Of a DNA stretch of 64,000 nucleotides, positions 8,344 through 17,015 are shown in pieces. The notes under the pieces are model-generated. The model was not told the origin of the DNA, ran no database searches, and saw only the letters and a list, made by a program, of their open reading frames with translations. Source of the DNA: Arthrobacter sp. ISL-85 (GTDB lineage Bacteria; Actinomycetota; Actinomycetes; Actinomycetales; Micrococcaceae). The position numbers and the translations under genes are program-made. Numbering within the stretch: the stretch's first letter is position 1; each line of letters begins with the position of its first letter. Location of the stretch: positions 1 to 64,000 of the forward strand of contig NZ_JAGGPQ010000015.1 in the NCBI RefSeq assembly GCF_018613675.1, given 5' to 3'.

Positions 8344-9084
8344 TCAGGCCTCGCTGCCTGTCCCCCGGCTTTCCCCGGGTCCACCGGAGCCGTGCCACAG
8401 GCAGGCATCCACCTCGAACGGCAGCAGTTGGTCCTGCTGTGCCATCAACGAGGCGCCGTGCGCCGTTACCCGCCGCATGAAGTGGCGCCGGCACAGCGTC
8501 TCGTACCCCACCACGGGAACGTGCCCGGCCTCCGGGACAGGAGCCTCGGCCACCATGTCCACGTCGCCCACCACCACCTGCGCACCCTCGGTGACCATGA
8601 CGCCGTCTACCGTCCTGGCATTGTGCGTGGCCCGGCGCCCGCACCAGCACAGGGCCTCGACCTGGAGCACCTGCACCCGGTCCGCGAGTTCGATCAGGCG
8701 CTGTGAGCCGGGAAACAGCCGGGTGCGAAAGTCGGCGGTGATGCCGAACGCGAAGACGTCGACGTCGATTTCATCCACCACCTTGGCCAACTGCTCCACC
8801 TGTTCGGGGGTGTAGAACTGGGCTTCGTCGCAGATCAGGTAGTCAACACGCTGGCCCCGGGTGCGGCGGAGCATGACTTCCTCCCAGAAATCCGTGCCGT
8901 CCAGCACCTCCACCGCGTCCGTCTCCAAGCCCAGCCGGCTGGAGATCCTGGACTCACCGGCACGGTCGTTGCGGCTGAACCGCACCCCGCCCCGGCCGCG
9001 GACCCGGTGGTTGTAGTCCATCTGCAGGGCCAGAGTGGACTTTCCGCAGTCCATGGTGCCGGAGAAGAAGATGAGCTCAGCCAC
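8344..9084 (-). CDS. tdk: thymidine kinase
   Basis: Thymidine kinase phosphorylates thymidine to dTMP in nucleotide salvage. The 246-residue product shows a P-loop GTMDCGKST (residues 9-17), LICDEAQFY with the catalytic Glu, a lasso region near GLETDAVEV, and a C-terminal zinc site formed by CWCGRRATHN and later CRRHF. I chose a GTG start at 9084, preceded by GGAAGGAA. It overlaps the end of the upstream phosphodiesterase gene by eight bases, so the two are probably coupled. Upstream in-frame starts lengthen the protein without homology. Confidence 0.95.
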   Translation of the reverse strand: MAELIFFSGTMDCGKSTLALQMDYNHRVRGRGGVRFSRNDRAGESRISSRLGLETDAVEVLDGTDFWEEVMLRRTRGQRVDYLICDEAQFYTPEQVEQLAKVVDEIDVDVFAFGITADFRTRLFPGSQRLIELADRVQVLQVEALCWCGRRATHNARTVDGVMVTEGAQVVVGDVDMVAEAPVPEAGHVPVVGYETLCRRHFMRRVTAHGASLMAQQDQLLPFEVDACLWHGSGGPGESRGTGSEA

Positions 9085-10300
9085 GCCGGCGGTTCCTTCC
9101 TTCGGCCGTAAAACACAGCAGCGGGACCTCACGCTCGGCCTTGCTCAGCGAGCCATGCTGGCCCACCACCTCCATGGCAGTTGGCCGCATGCGCCGGCCA
9201 TCGTAAAGCGCGACGGCGTCACGCGCCGCGATCATGACGTCGCCTATCCTGCGTTCAACAGCCGGCCGGACGTCACCAAAAAGTCCGCCGGCAAGGGCCT
9301 CGCCGCGGGTGAAGGCCCAGATGCGGTCACCGAACCGCCCCTTCCAGGCGGCCACCAGCCGCTCCCGGCCAGCGTCCGTCAGGTGGGACTCTTCCAGGTA
9401 GAGGTGCACCATCCGCGGTTCACCTGCAGTATGGCGGACGCCCGCCACCAGGGCAGGGTCCGTGGAAAAATCGATCCGCTGCGGTTCGGCCACGTCCAGC
9501 ATCCCGTGGTCTGCCGTGAGCAGGATGGTGGTGCCGGCGGGAAGGCCGGAGTTAAGCCGCTTGACCGTGGCATCGAGCTCTTCCAGCTGGTGCTCCCACT
9601 GCTCGGAGCGGCAGCCGTGGCGGTGGCCGGCCTTGTCGAGGTCGTTGACGTAGAAGTACATCAGGGACGGGCCGGAGGCTGCCATGGCGTCGGCAGCGGC
9701 CGCAGTCCGGGCATGGGCCGTTGCCCCCGGGATGAACCTGCCGCCCCGCAGTGCGGCCCGGGTCATGGGAGAGCCGTCGAACTGGGCGAGGCTGACGGTG
9801 CTGACGTCCACCTGGTGGGCGATCCGCTCAAACACTGTGGGGAATGGCTGCCAGGCGGACGGGTCGACGCCGGGATCCCAGTTCCCCAGCAGGTTGACCA
9901 CCTTGTCCTGGTCCGGGTCCAGGACGTCGTACCCCACCATGCCGTGCTGACCGGCAGGGAGCCCGGTCCCGAAGCTGGACAGTGCCGCAGCCGTGGTGGA
10001 AGGGAAGGCGGAGTCCAGCCACACGGGAACATCACCCTGCCCGGCCTGCTGCACCGAACGCAGGAAGGGCGTGTGCGCGGATTTCTGCTTGAGGAGGTTC
10101 CGGCCCAGCCCGTCCGCAAGTACCACGCAGACCCTTGACGCAGCCGGGAGTCCCAGGGTGTTGCTGAATCCTTCCACGCCAAGGCTGGCAGCTGCGCTGG
10201 TCAGGACCTCAGCGATGGAACGGTGCCCGTAAGCGGGGGCGGGCGGAAGGTCGGGAGTGCGTCCGGGGGCTTGTGCGGCGTGGGGGCGGTCTTCCGGCAT
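9077..10300 (-). CDS. alkaline phosphatase superfamily protein (type I phosphodiesterase / nucleotide pyrophosphatase)
   Basis: The product is 407 residues from an ATG at 10300. Metal-binding and nucleophile motifs of the superfamily are present: VVLADGLGRNLL near residue 60, FPSTTAAALSSFGTGLPAGQHGMVGY with the nucleophilic Thr/Ser, YVNDLDKAGHRHG, and TADHGMLDV with the downstream metal ligands. It has no signal peptide, so the enzyme is probably cytoplasmic. The start lies one base after the stop of the DUF5998 gene, and its 3' end overlaps tdk, so DUF5998, this gene and tdk form one operon. The substrate is not determined. Confidence 0.88.
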   Translation of the reverse strand: MPEDRPHAAQAPGRTPDLPPAPAYGHRSIAEVLTSAAASLGVEGFSNTLGLPAASRVCVVLADGLGRNLLKQKSAHTPFLRSVQQAGQGDVPVWLDSAFPSTTAAALSSFGTGLPAGQHGMVGYDVLDPDQDKVVNLLGNWDPGVDPSAWQPFPTVFERIAHQVDVSTVSLAQFDGSPMTRAALRGGRFIPGATAHARTAAAADAMAASGPSLMYFYVNDLDKAGHRHGCRSEQWEHQLEELDATVKRLNSGLPAGTTILLTADHGMLDVAEPQRIDFSTDPALVAGVRHTAGEPRMVHLYLEESHLTDAGRERLVAAWKGRFGDRIWAFTRGEALAGGLFGDVRPAVERRIGDVMIAARDAVALYDGRRMRPTAMEVVGQHGSLSKAEREVPLLCFTAEGRNRRRG

Positions 10301-10301
10301 C

Positions 10302-11045
10302 TCAGCGCTGCTGGTGCCCGCGGCTGAGCCTGTTGCCGAACACTCCCGAGCGCGGCCTCGGCGCCATGGACTGGGCGTGGGATACGGCGGCAGCGGAACC
10401 GGTGTTGACCGCCCGCAGGGCCCTGGCAAACAGTTTCGCGTCCTGCACGGCCTGGAGCCCGTCCGCCTCGGCGCTGATACGGAGCACAATGTCCTCCTGC
10501 GCGATGGTTCCGGTGTAGCCATGGTCGGCCTCGCACTGCGGATCGCCGCAGCTGGCGGGGCCCATATCCAAGCGCTGGCCGCCGGACCACGCGATGGACA
10601 GCGTCAGTTCCCGGACGGGGTCCGAGGGCTTGTAGTTCTGCGGCTGCGCGTACATGTAGCTGAGCACCACGGACCTGATCTGGGCCACGGGAACGGACTC
10701 GGTGGAGATCTGGGCGACGGTCTGCTCCCCTGCCTCGTCCAGCTGCTGGTCGTCCACGTGCGTGATGACCAGCATGTCCGCTGTCAGGACCAGGACGGTG
10801 ATGTGGCGCCGCACCTCTGCCCGGTCGAAGTGGGTTTCCAGGTGCACCAGGTGGGCCACGCAGTCCCTGCCGTCCAGTGCATCGTCAACGACGTCCGACA
10901 CTAGGCGCGGGTAGAACCCTGCCTTCTGCAGCGCGTCCTCCAGGCTTTGGCCCTGGGCTCCGTGATTGTGTGAGCTGTGCTGTCGGACTGCCTGGTTTTC
11001 ATTGCCGGGCGTTTCGGGCGCCGACGCGGGAGGCTGGAAGCTCAT
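10302..11045 (-). CDS. DUF5998 family protein
   Basis: This soluble 247-residue protein has a disordered N-terminus (about 30 residues) and a conserved core with LEDALQKAGFYPRLVSDVVDDAL near residues 35-60. A CGDPQCEADHGYTG segment has two Cys and a His that might bind metal. The family is found in actinobacteria next to the same phosphodiesterase gene, which follows here after one base. Function unknown. It is first in a three-gene leftward operon ending with tdk. Confidence 0.82.
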   Translation of the reverse strand: MSFQPPASAPETPGNENQAVRQHSSHNHGAQGQSLEDALQKAGFYPRLVSDVVDDALDGRDCVAHLVHLETHFDRAEVRRHITVLVLTADMLVITHVDDQQLDEAGEQTVAQISTESVPVAQIRSVVLSYMYAQPQNYKPSDPVRELTLSIAWSGGQRLDMGPASCGDPQCEADHGYTGTIAQEDIVLRISAEADGLQAVQDAKLFARALRAVNTGSAAAVSHAQSMAPRPRSGVFGNRLSRGHQQR

Positions 11046-11086
11046 GCCCCCATTTTCACAGATCGTCCTGCCACTTGCTAACCGGC

Positions 11087-13771
11087 TCAGCCCCGCATGG
11101 CCCTGCGGGCACTGTCCGTGCGCTGCGCCGCGTTGCCGATCCGCACGTCAGCGGCGAGGATGGTGGCCGCCGCGGTACCGCACAGGACCGGGTTGAACTC
11201 CACCAGAGCGATCTCCGGATGGTTGTCCTTCATGAAGGCGAGCCTGCCGGCGAGGTCCTCCAGGGCCTCCACGTCAACTGCAGGCAGGCCCTGGTAGCCG
11301 AAGAGCTTCCGGGACGCCCGGGGCGCCCGGATGAAATCATGGACGTCCGCCGCGGAGAGCGGGGGAACCCGGTGCGACCAGTCGTCCAGGAGGTTGACGG
11401 CGTCGCCGGCGAGGCCGAACGAAATGACCGGACCCAGCAACGGATCCTCAATGGCCCGGAACGTGCAGGCCTGCCCCACCGGCGCCATGGCCTGGACTTC
11501 GAGCGCCGGGTCCCCGTAGGCGGCGAGCGCGCGCCGCATCTGCAGCACGTTCAGGCGCAGCGATTCGGCGTCCTCGATGCCAAGCCGCACACCGCCTAGG
11601 TCCAGCCGGTGGCGCAGGGTAGGCTCGGTGGTTTTCAACACCACCGGCCAGCCGAGTGAGTCGGCGGCTGCAACCGCTTCATCGGGCGTGGTGAACGGTG
11701 CCGAAGGCAGGACGGAGATCCCGTAATGACCCAGCAGGGAAGCGGTTGCCGCCGGGTCCAGCTGCTTGAGCTGTTCGCCCGTGACATCGTGCAGCAGGTC
11801 GTCGAGCTCAGCCGCCGCCTGCCGGGGGTCGCAGCCTGCAGGTTCCAGGAAGTGCCCCTGGTCGCGGGCGGCCCATTCCGCGTACCGGACCACAGCGGCG
11901 AGGGCGGCCACGGCGGCGCCGGGGCTGGAGAAACAGGGGACGGTGCAGCCGTCCGTGCCCACCAGGCCTTCCACGTGGATGGCGGGGTCCAGGATCCCGG
12001 TGAAAGCCGCCACCACCGGCTTCCCTGCGCTTACTGAGCACTCCGCAAGGACCTGCGCCACCGCGTCGGCGGTCAGCCCGCGGGCCGGCAACAGTGCGGC
12101 GACGGCTGCGTGCACGGCGTCCGAGGCCAGTGCCTCAAGGAGGGCCGTCCGCAGGGCGGGGAGGGCCACCGACTGGCCGGCGTCCAGGTCGAGCCCGGAA
12201 ACCACCTGCGCCACGCCCAGCCCATGCGCTGCGGCACTGTCCGCCACCACGTTGCCCAGCGCCTGGGAGTTGCTGAAAATGGCGACGTCGGGCCCGGCAG
12301 GCAGCTGCTGGCCTGACACCACCTGGGCCACGTCCACGAGCTGTTCAACGGTTTCGACGCGGATCACCCCGGACTGGCGCAGCATGGCGTCCAGCGCCCC
12401 CGCCGGCGCCTGCGTGGTCCGAACGGCGTGGCCGGGTGGCAGGCGCAGCCCCATCGTGTCGGATTTGGCAACGATGACCGGCTTGGTGCGGGCCAGCCGC
12501 CGTGCGATGCGGGAGAACTTGCGCGGGTTGCCGATCGATTCGAGGTAAAGGCCCACGGCGGAGGTATCGGCGTCGTCCTCCCAGTACTGCATCATGTCGT
12601 TGCCGGAGACATCAGCCCTGTTGCCGGCTGAGAGGAGGCTGGAGACACCCAGCCGGCGGCGGCTGGAGGCGGCGTAAAGCGAGACGCCGATGGCCGCCGA
12701 CTGGCTGAACAGGCCCAGGCTGCCGCGCAGCGGCATGGTGGGCGCCATGGAGGCGTTCAGTGACACGTCCGGGTGGGTGTTGGCGATGCCCAGCGACGCC
12801 GGCCCGATCACCCGCATCCCGTTGGCCCGGGCCTGGCGCACCAGGGCGCGCTGCCGCAGCAGGCCGCGTTCGCCGTCGTCCGCGAAGCCTGCGGAGGCGA
12901 CCACCACGCCCTTGACGCCCGCCGCCGCGCATTCTTCCACCACGCCGGCGACTTCCTCGTAGGGCACGGCGATGATGGCCAGCTGGACGGGCTCGGGTAC
13001 CTCTGAGAGCTTGCCGTAGGACATCATGCCTGCCAGCTCCAGCGCTTCCGGGTTGATGGCGTACACGGGGCCGTGGAAACCGCCTTCGATGATGTGTTCG
13101 AGCAGCTGGTACCCCACGGTCCCCCACTTGCGGCTGGCACCGATCACGGCAACGGACGACGGCGCCAGCAGCTCCCGGACGCTCCTCGCCTCCGCGCGGT
13201 GCTCGCGGGATTCCATCACGGCACGGGATTTTTCGGTGGGGTCGACGTTGAACTCCAGGCTGACGACGCCGTCGTCGAAGTGGCGCTTGACGTCGTAGCC
13301 GGCGTCGGAGAAGACCATCAGCATCTTGCGGTTTTCCGGCAGGACCTCCGCGGTGAACTTCCGGATGCCGTTTTCGTGCGCTGCGGCCGCAAGGTGCTCC
13401 AGCAGGATGGAGCCGATTCCCCTCCCCTGGTGGGCGTCGGCGATGTTGAAGGCGACCTCGGCCTCCGTGGGATCGGTGAGGCGGTCGTAGCGTCCGATGC
13501 CGATGATTTCGCCGTGGATGGTGATCACGAACGCTACCCGGTCCTTGTAGTCCACCTCGGTGAAGCGCTTGAGCTCCTTGGCGGACAACCTGGCCTTGAA
13601 CGCGAAGAAGCGCATGTAGATTGAATTCTGCGACTGCCCGGTATGGAAGGCCTGGACGGCGTCCGCGTCCGACGGGTGGATGGGCCGCAGGTGTGCTGTC
13701 CCGCCGTCACGCAGGACGACATCGGCTTCCCAATGTTCCGGATATTCGCCGTCCCCGGGCTGATCCACCAT
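11087..13771 (-). CDS. GNAT acetyltransferase fused to NDP-forming acyl-CoA synthetase (Pat-like)
   Basis: This 894-residue fusion has a GNAT N-acetyltransferase domain at residues about 20-175, with the acetyl-CoA loop HQGRGIGSILLEHL. It is followed by a CoA-binding Rossmann domain (SSVAVIGASRKWGTVGYQ), succinyl-CoA-ligase-like domains, and a C-terminal ATP-grasp half. Family knowledge: proteins of this order (GNAT first), such as PatA of Streptomyces, acetylate and silence AMP-forming acyl-CoA synthetases; a true ADP-forming ligase activity is the alternative. A histidine (PPGHAVRTT) lies near the phospho-histidine position. The ATG follows a TAGGCT hexamer by six bases and lacks a ribosome-binding site. 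Divergent from topoisomerase IV subunit A, 76 bases apart. Confidence 0.88.
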   Translation of the reverse strand: MVDQPGDGEYPEHWEADVVLRDGGTAHLRPIHPSDADAVQAFHTGQSQNSIYMRFFAFKARLSAKELKRFTEVDYKDRVAFVITIHGEIIGIGRYDRLTDPTEAEVAFNIADAHQGRGIGSILLEHLAAAAHENGIRKFTAEVLPENRKMLMVFSDAGYDVKRHFDDGVVSLEFNVDPTEKSRAVMESREHRAEARSVRELLAPSSVAVIGASRKWGTVGYQLLEHIIEGGFHGPVYAINPEALELAGMMSYGKLSEVPEPVQLAIIAVPYEEVAGVVEECAAAGVKGVVVASAGFADDGERGLLRQRALVRQARANGMRVIGPASLGIANTHPDVSLNASMAPTMPLRGSLGLFSQSAAIGVSLYAASSRRRLGVSSLLSAGNRADVSGNDMMQYWEDDADTSAVGLYLESIGNPRKFSRIARRLARTKPVIVAKSDTMGLRLPPGHAVRTTQAPAGALDAMLRQSGVIRVETVEQLVDVAQVVSGQQLPAGPDVAIFSNSQALGNVVADSAAAHGLGVAQVVSGLDLDAGQSVALPALRTALLEALASDAVHAAVAALLPARGLTADAVAQVLAECSVSAGKPVVAAFTGILDPAIHVEGLVGTDGCTVPCFSSPGAAVAALAAVVRYAEWAARDQGHFLEPAGCDPRQAAAELDDLLHDVTGEQLKQLDPAATASLLGHYGISVLPSAPFTTPDEAVAAADSLGWPVVLKTTEPTLRHRLDLGGVRLGIEDAESLRLNVLQMRRALAAYGDPALEVQAMAPVGQACTFRAIEDPLLGPVISFGLAGDAVNLLDDWSHRVPPLSAADVHDFIRAPRASRKLFGYQGLPAVDVEALEDLAGRLAFMKDNHPEIALVEFNPVLCGTAAATILAADVRIGNAAQRTDSARRAMRG

Positions 13772-13777
13772 AGGCTT

Positions 13778-13783
13778 AGCCTA
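13778..13783 (-). promoter_or_regulatory. -10 hexamer TAGGCT, leaderless start of GNAT/ligase gene
   Basis: On the minus strand TAGGCT is followed by six bases and then the ATG at 13771, with no Shine-Dalgarno sequence between. Confidence 0.5.
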
Positions 13784-13847
13784 GCCAAAAACTATCGCAG
13801 CACACCCTAAGGCTGCGCAGTAACCGCAGAAGGATTCACCACACCCC

Positions 13848-16367
13848 ATGGCCCGCCGGCAAAGTTCAAAACCCATCGTGGACGACAGCTACACGGAAAA
13901 CATCGTCGATATCGATGTGACGTCCGAAATGCAGGGCTCCTTCCTGGAGTACGCGTACTCGGTGATCTACTCCAGGGCCCTCCCCGACGCACGCGACGGG
14001 CTCAAGCCGGTTCAGCGCCGCATCCTGTACATGATGAGCGACATGGGCCTGCGCCCGGACCGCGGCCACGTCAAGAGCGCCCGTGTGGTGGGCGAGGTCA
14101 TGGGCAAGCTGCACCCGCACGGTGACGCCGCCATCTACGACGCCATGGTGCGCATGGCGCAGGACTTTTCGCTGCGCCTTCCGCTGATTGACGGGCACGG
14201 CAACTTCGGCTCGCTCGACGACGGCCCTGCGGCACCGCGGTACACCGAGGCCCGGCTGGCGGCGGCCGCACTCACCCTGACCAACCACCTGGATGAAGAC
14301 GTGGTGGATTTCGTCCCCAACTACGACAACCAGCTGACCCAGCCGGATGTCCTGCCCGCCGCCTTCCCCAACCTGCTGGTCAACGGCGCCACCGGCATCG
14401 CCGTCGGCATGGCCACCAACATGGCCCCGCACAACCTGGTGGAGGTCATCTCCGCGGCCCGGCACGTGATCGCGAACCCGGATGCCACCCTCGATGACCT
14501 CATGCGCTTCGTCCCGGGCCCGGACCTGCCCAGTGGCGGCCGGATCGTAGGCCTGGACGGCATCCGGGACGCGTACGCCACCGGCCGCGGATCCTTCAAG
14601 ACCCGCGCCAAGGTGGAGGTGGAACAGCTCTCCGCGCGCCGCACCGGCGTGGTGGTCACCGAACTGCCGTACATGGTGGGCCCGGAGAAGGTGATCGAGA
14701 AGATTAAGGATGCCGTCAACGCCAAGAAGCTGACGGGCATCAGCGACATAGTGGACCTGACGGACCGCAAGCACGGGCTGCGGCTGGTCATTGAACTCAA
14801 GAACGGCTTCAACCCGAACGCGGTCCTCCAGCAGCTCTACCGGTACACGCCGATGGAGGACTCCTTCGGCATCAACAACGTCACCCTGGTGGACGGCCAG
14901 CCGCAGACGCTGGGGCTGGTGGAGTTGCTCTCCGTCTACGTCAACCACCGGATCAACGTGGTCCGCCGCCGGACCGTCTACCGGCTTGGGAAGAAGAAGG
15001 ACCGCCTCCACTTGGTGGAGGGCCTGCTCATCGCCATCGTGGACATCGACGAGGTCATCCAGATCATCCGGTCCTCGGACGAGGCCGCGGCAGCCCGCGA
15101 GCGCCTGATGTCCATCTATGACCTCACCGAGGTCCAGGCCAACTACATCCTTGAGCTGCGCCTGCGCCAGCTCACCAAGTACTCCCGGATCGAACTGGAG
15201 AAAGAGCAGGACGAGCTTCGCCGCGAGATCGCGGAGCTGCAGGCCATCCTGGACTCCGAGGAACTGCTCCGCACCGTTGTCTCCGACGAGCTCGCCGCGA
15301 TAGCGGAGGAACACGGCACCCCGCGCCGCACCGTGCTGCTGGAGTCCGAGGCCGTGTCCCCCACCGTAGCGGCTGCCGAACTCGCGGGGGCCAACGGCAA
15401 AAAGGGCAAGGCCGCGCCGCTGTCCCTGGAGATTGCGGACGACCCGTGCTGGGCCATCCTCACCGCCTCCGGGCAGGTGGCACGCACCAGCAACCAGGAG
15501 CCGCTGGCCGAGGCAGGCCCGCGCAGCAAGCACGACGTCTACGCCTCGGTGGTGAAGACGTCAGCCCGCGGCGAAATCGCGGCCGTCACCTCACAGGGCC
15601 GCATGCTCCGGCTGCAGGTCATGGACATGCCGGTGCTTGCGCCGATGGCCGGGCTGCCCAACCTGGCCGGAGGCGTCCCGGCCAGGGAATTCCTCACCCT
15701 GGTGAAGGGTGAGTCCCTGGTGGCTTTCGTGCGGCTGGACGAGGTCCTGGCCATCGGCACGGCCCAGGGCGTGGTGAAGCGCGTCCAGCCGGATTACCCC
15801 CTGAACCGCGAAGATTGGGAAGTCATCACCCTCAAGGACAAGGACTTCGTGGTGGGCGTGGCTCCGGCCGGTGCCGACGACGCCGAACTGGTGTTCCTCA
15901 CCCGGGAGGCCCAGTTACTGAAGTTCCCCGCCGCCGTCGTCCGTCCCCAGGGGCGCACTGCCGGGGGCATGGCGGGGATCAAACTGGCCGCGGGTGACCA
16001 GGCGATCTTCTTCGGTGCCGTCCAGCCCAAGGATGAGTCCGCCGTCGTGGTGACCATCGCCGGCACCAACGGCGCCCTCCCCGGGACGGCCCCGGGCACT
16101 GCCAAGGTCACGGCCTTCTCCGAGTACCCGGCCAAGGGACGTGCCACCGCGGGGGTCCGGGCGCACCGGTTCCTCAAGGGCGAGGACATGCTGCTGCTCG
16201 CCTGGGCAGGGCATGGGCCGGCCAAGGCTTCCTCCGCCGCCGGAGTGGCGCGGTCGCTCCCCCAGGAGCACGGCCGCCGCGACGGCTCGGGCGTCCCGCT
16301 CTCCCAGGCCGTGGAAGCCGTGGGGCCGGCCATGGCGTGGCCGGACGCACCGCCGGCAGAGGACTAA
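13848..16367 (+). CDS. parC: DNA topoisomerase IV subunit A (ParC/GyrA-like)
   Basis: This type IIA topoisomerase cleavage subunit has 839 residues. The winged-helix active site is clear: the PRYTE motif puts the catalytic tyrosine at Tyr132. The quinolone-resistance region reads [13 protein letters not shown] (Ala94 where E. coli GyrA has Ser83, Asp98 at the Asp87 position). The C-terminal half contains beta-pinwheel repeats but no canonical QRRGGKG GyrA-box, favouring topoisomerase IV (decatenation) over gyrase. The matching B subunit is at 24858-26966. The two genes are separated by the cytochrome bd region. The chromosome should also carry gyrAB outside this window. Confidence 0.9.
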   Translation: MARRQSSKPIVDDSYTENIVDIDVTSEMQGSFLEYAYSVIYSRALPDARDGLKPVQRRILYMMSDMGLRPDRGHVKSARVVGEVMGKLHPHGDAAIYDAMVRMAQDFSLRLPLIDGHGNFGSLDDGPAAPRYTEARLAAAALTLTNHLDEDVVDFVPNYDNQLTQPDVLPAAFPNLLVNGATGIAVGMATNMAPHNLVEVISAARHVIANPDATLDDLMRFVPGPDLPSGGRIVGLDGIRDAYATGRGSFKTRAKVEVEQLSARRTGVVVTELPYMVGPEKVIEKIKDAVNAKKLTGISDIVDLTDRKHGLRLVIELKNGFNPNAVLQQLYRYTPMEDSFGINNVTLVDGQPQTLGLVELLSVYVNHRINVVRRRTVYRLGKKKDRLHLVEGLLIAIVDIDEVIQIIRSSDEAAAARERLMSIYDLTEVQANYILELRLRQLTKYSRIELEKEQDELRREIAELQAILDSEELLRTVVSDELAAIAEEHGTPRRTVLLESEAVSPTVAAAELAGANGKKGKAAPLSLEIADDPCWAILTASGQVARTSNQEPLAEAGPRSKHDVYASVVKTSARGEIAAVTSQGRMLRLQVMDMPVLAPMAGLPNLAGGVPAREFLTLVKGESLVAFVRLDEVLAIGTAQGVVKRVQPDYPLNREDWEVITLKDKDFVVGVAPAGADDAELVFLTREAQLLKFPAAVVRPQGRTAGGMAGIKLAAGDQAIFFGAVQPKDESAVVVTIAGTNGALPGTAPGTAKVTAFSEYPAKGRATAGVRAHRFLKGEDMLLLAWAGHGPAKASSAAGVARSLPQEHGRRDGSGVPLSQAVEAVGPAMAWPDAPPAED

Positions 16368-16434
16368 CGCGCCGCCGGCGGAGGACTGACGTGGCGGCGC
16401 GGCCTGAAGCGCTGCTGCGCTCCACCGCACGCCT

Positions 16435-16440
16435 TAGACT
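16435..16440 (+). promoter_or_regulatory. -10 hexamer TAGACT, leaderless start of DinB gene
   Basis: TAGACT is followed by six bases and the ATG at 16447. No ribosome-binding site is visible. Confidence 0.5.
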
Positions 16441-16446
16441 GCTCCC

Positions 16447-16965
16447 ATGCCTATCGTTCCTGATGCCAAGGACTGGACCTGGGTCCTCTCGCGCCCCTGC
16501 CCGGAATGCTCCTTCGACGCTTCCTCCGCCACGCCGGCCACGGTTCCCGGGAGCATCGAAAGCATGATTCCCCGCTGGCTGGCCGTCCTCCGCCGGCCGG
16601 ACGCGGCGCAGCGCCCCGACGACCAGACATGGTCGGCGCTCGAGTACGCATGCCACGTGCGGGACGTCTTCTCCCTATTCAACCAGCGGCTGAACCTGAT
16701 GCTCGTGGAAGATGCCGCCCGCTTCGCGGACTGGGACCAGGACCTGACAGCCGTAGAGGAGGACTACGCGAATGCGGACCCGTCCGTGGTGGGCCCGGAA
16801 CTGGCGGCGGAAGGACACGAGGCCGCAGAGTCCTTCGCCGGCGTCCCCGAAGATGACTGGGGACGCAAGGGGCTGCGCAGCAACGGCTCGGAGTTCACCG
16901 TCCTGACGCTCGCCCAGTATTTCCTGCACGACGTGGTCCACCACCTGCACGACGTCGACGGCTGA
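16447..16965 (+). CDS. DinB family protein (DUF664-like four-helix bundle)
   Basis: The product is 172 residues with the metal-binding histidine pattern of the DinB/YfiT superfamily. There is one His in YACHVRDVF (about residue 70) and a pair in the C-terminal HDVVHHLHDV. Members are metal-binding four-helix proteins, some of which act as thiol transferases (mycothiol or bacillithiol dependent), but the reaction of this one is not known. The N-terminus contains WVLSRPCPECSFDAS, a Cys pair often seen in the actinobacterial branch. It stands alone between parC and the convergent cydDC gene. Confidence 0.82.
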   Translation: MPIVPDAKDWTWVLSRPCPECSFDASSATPATVPGSIESMIPRWLAVLRRPDAAQRPDDQTWSALEYACHVRDVFSLFNQRLNLMLVEDAARFADWDQDLTAVEEDYANADPSVVGPELAAEGHEAAESFAGVPEDDWGRKGLRSNGSEFTVLTLAQYFLHDVVHHLHDVDG

Positions 16966-17015
16966 CGCTGGGCCCCTTGCCCCCCGTGCGTGGCGGCGAG
17001 GCCGCAGTAACGGGC

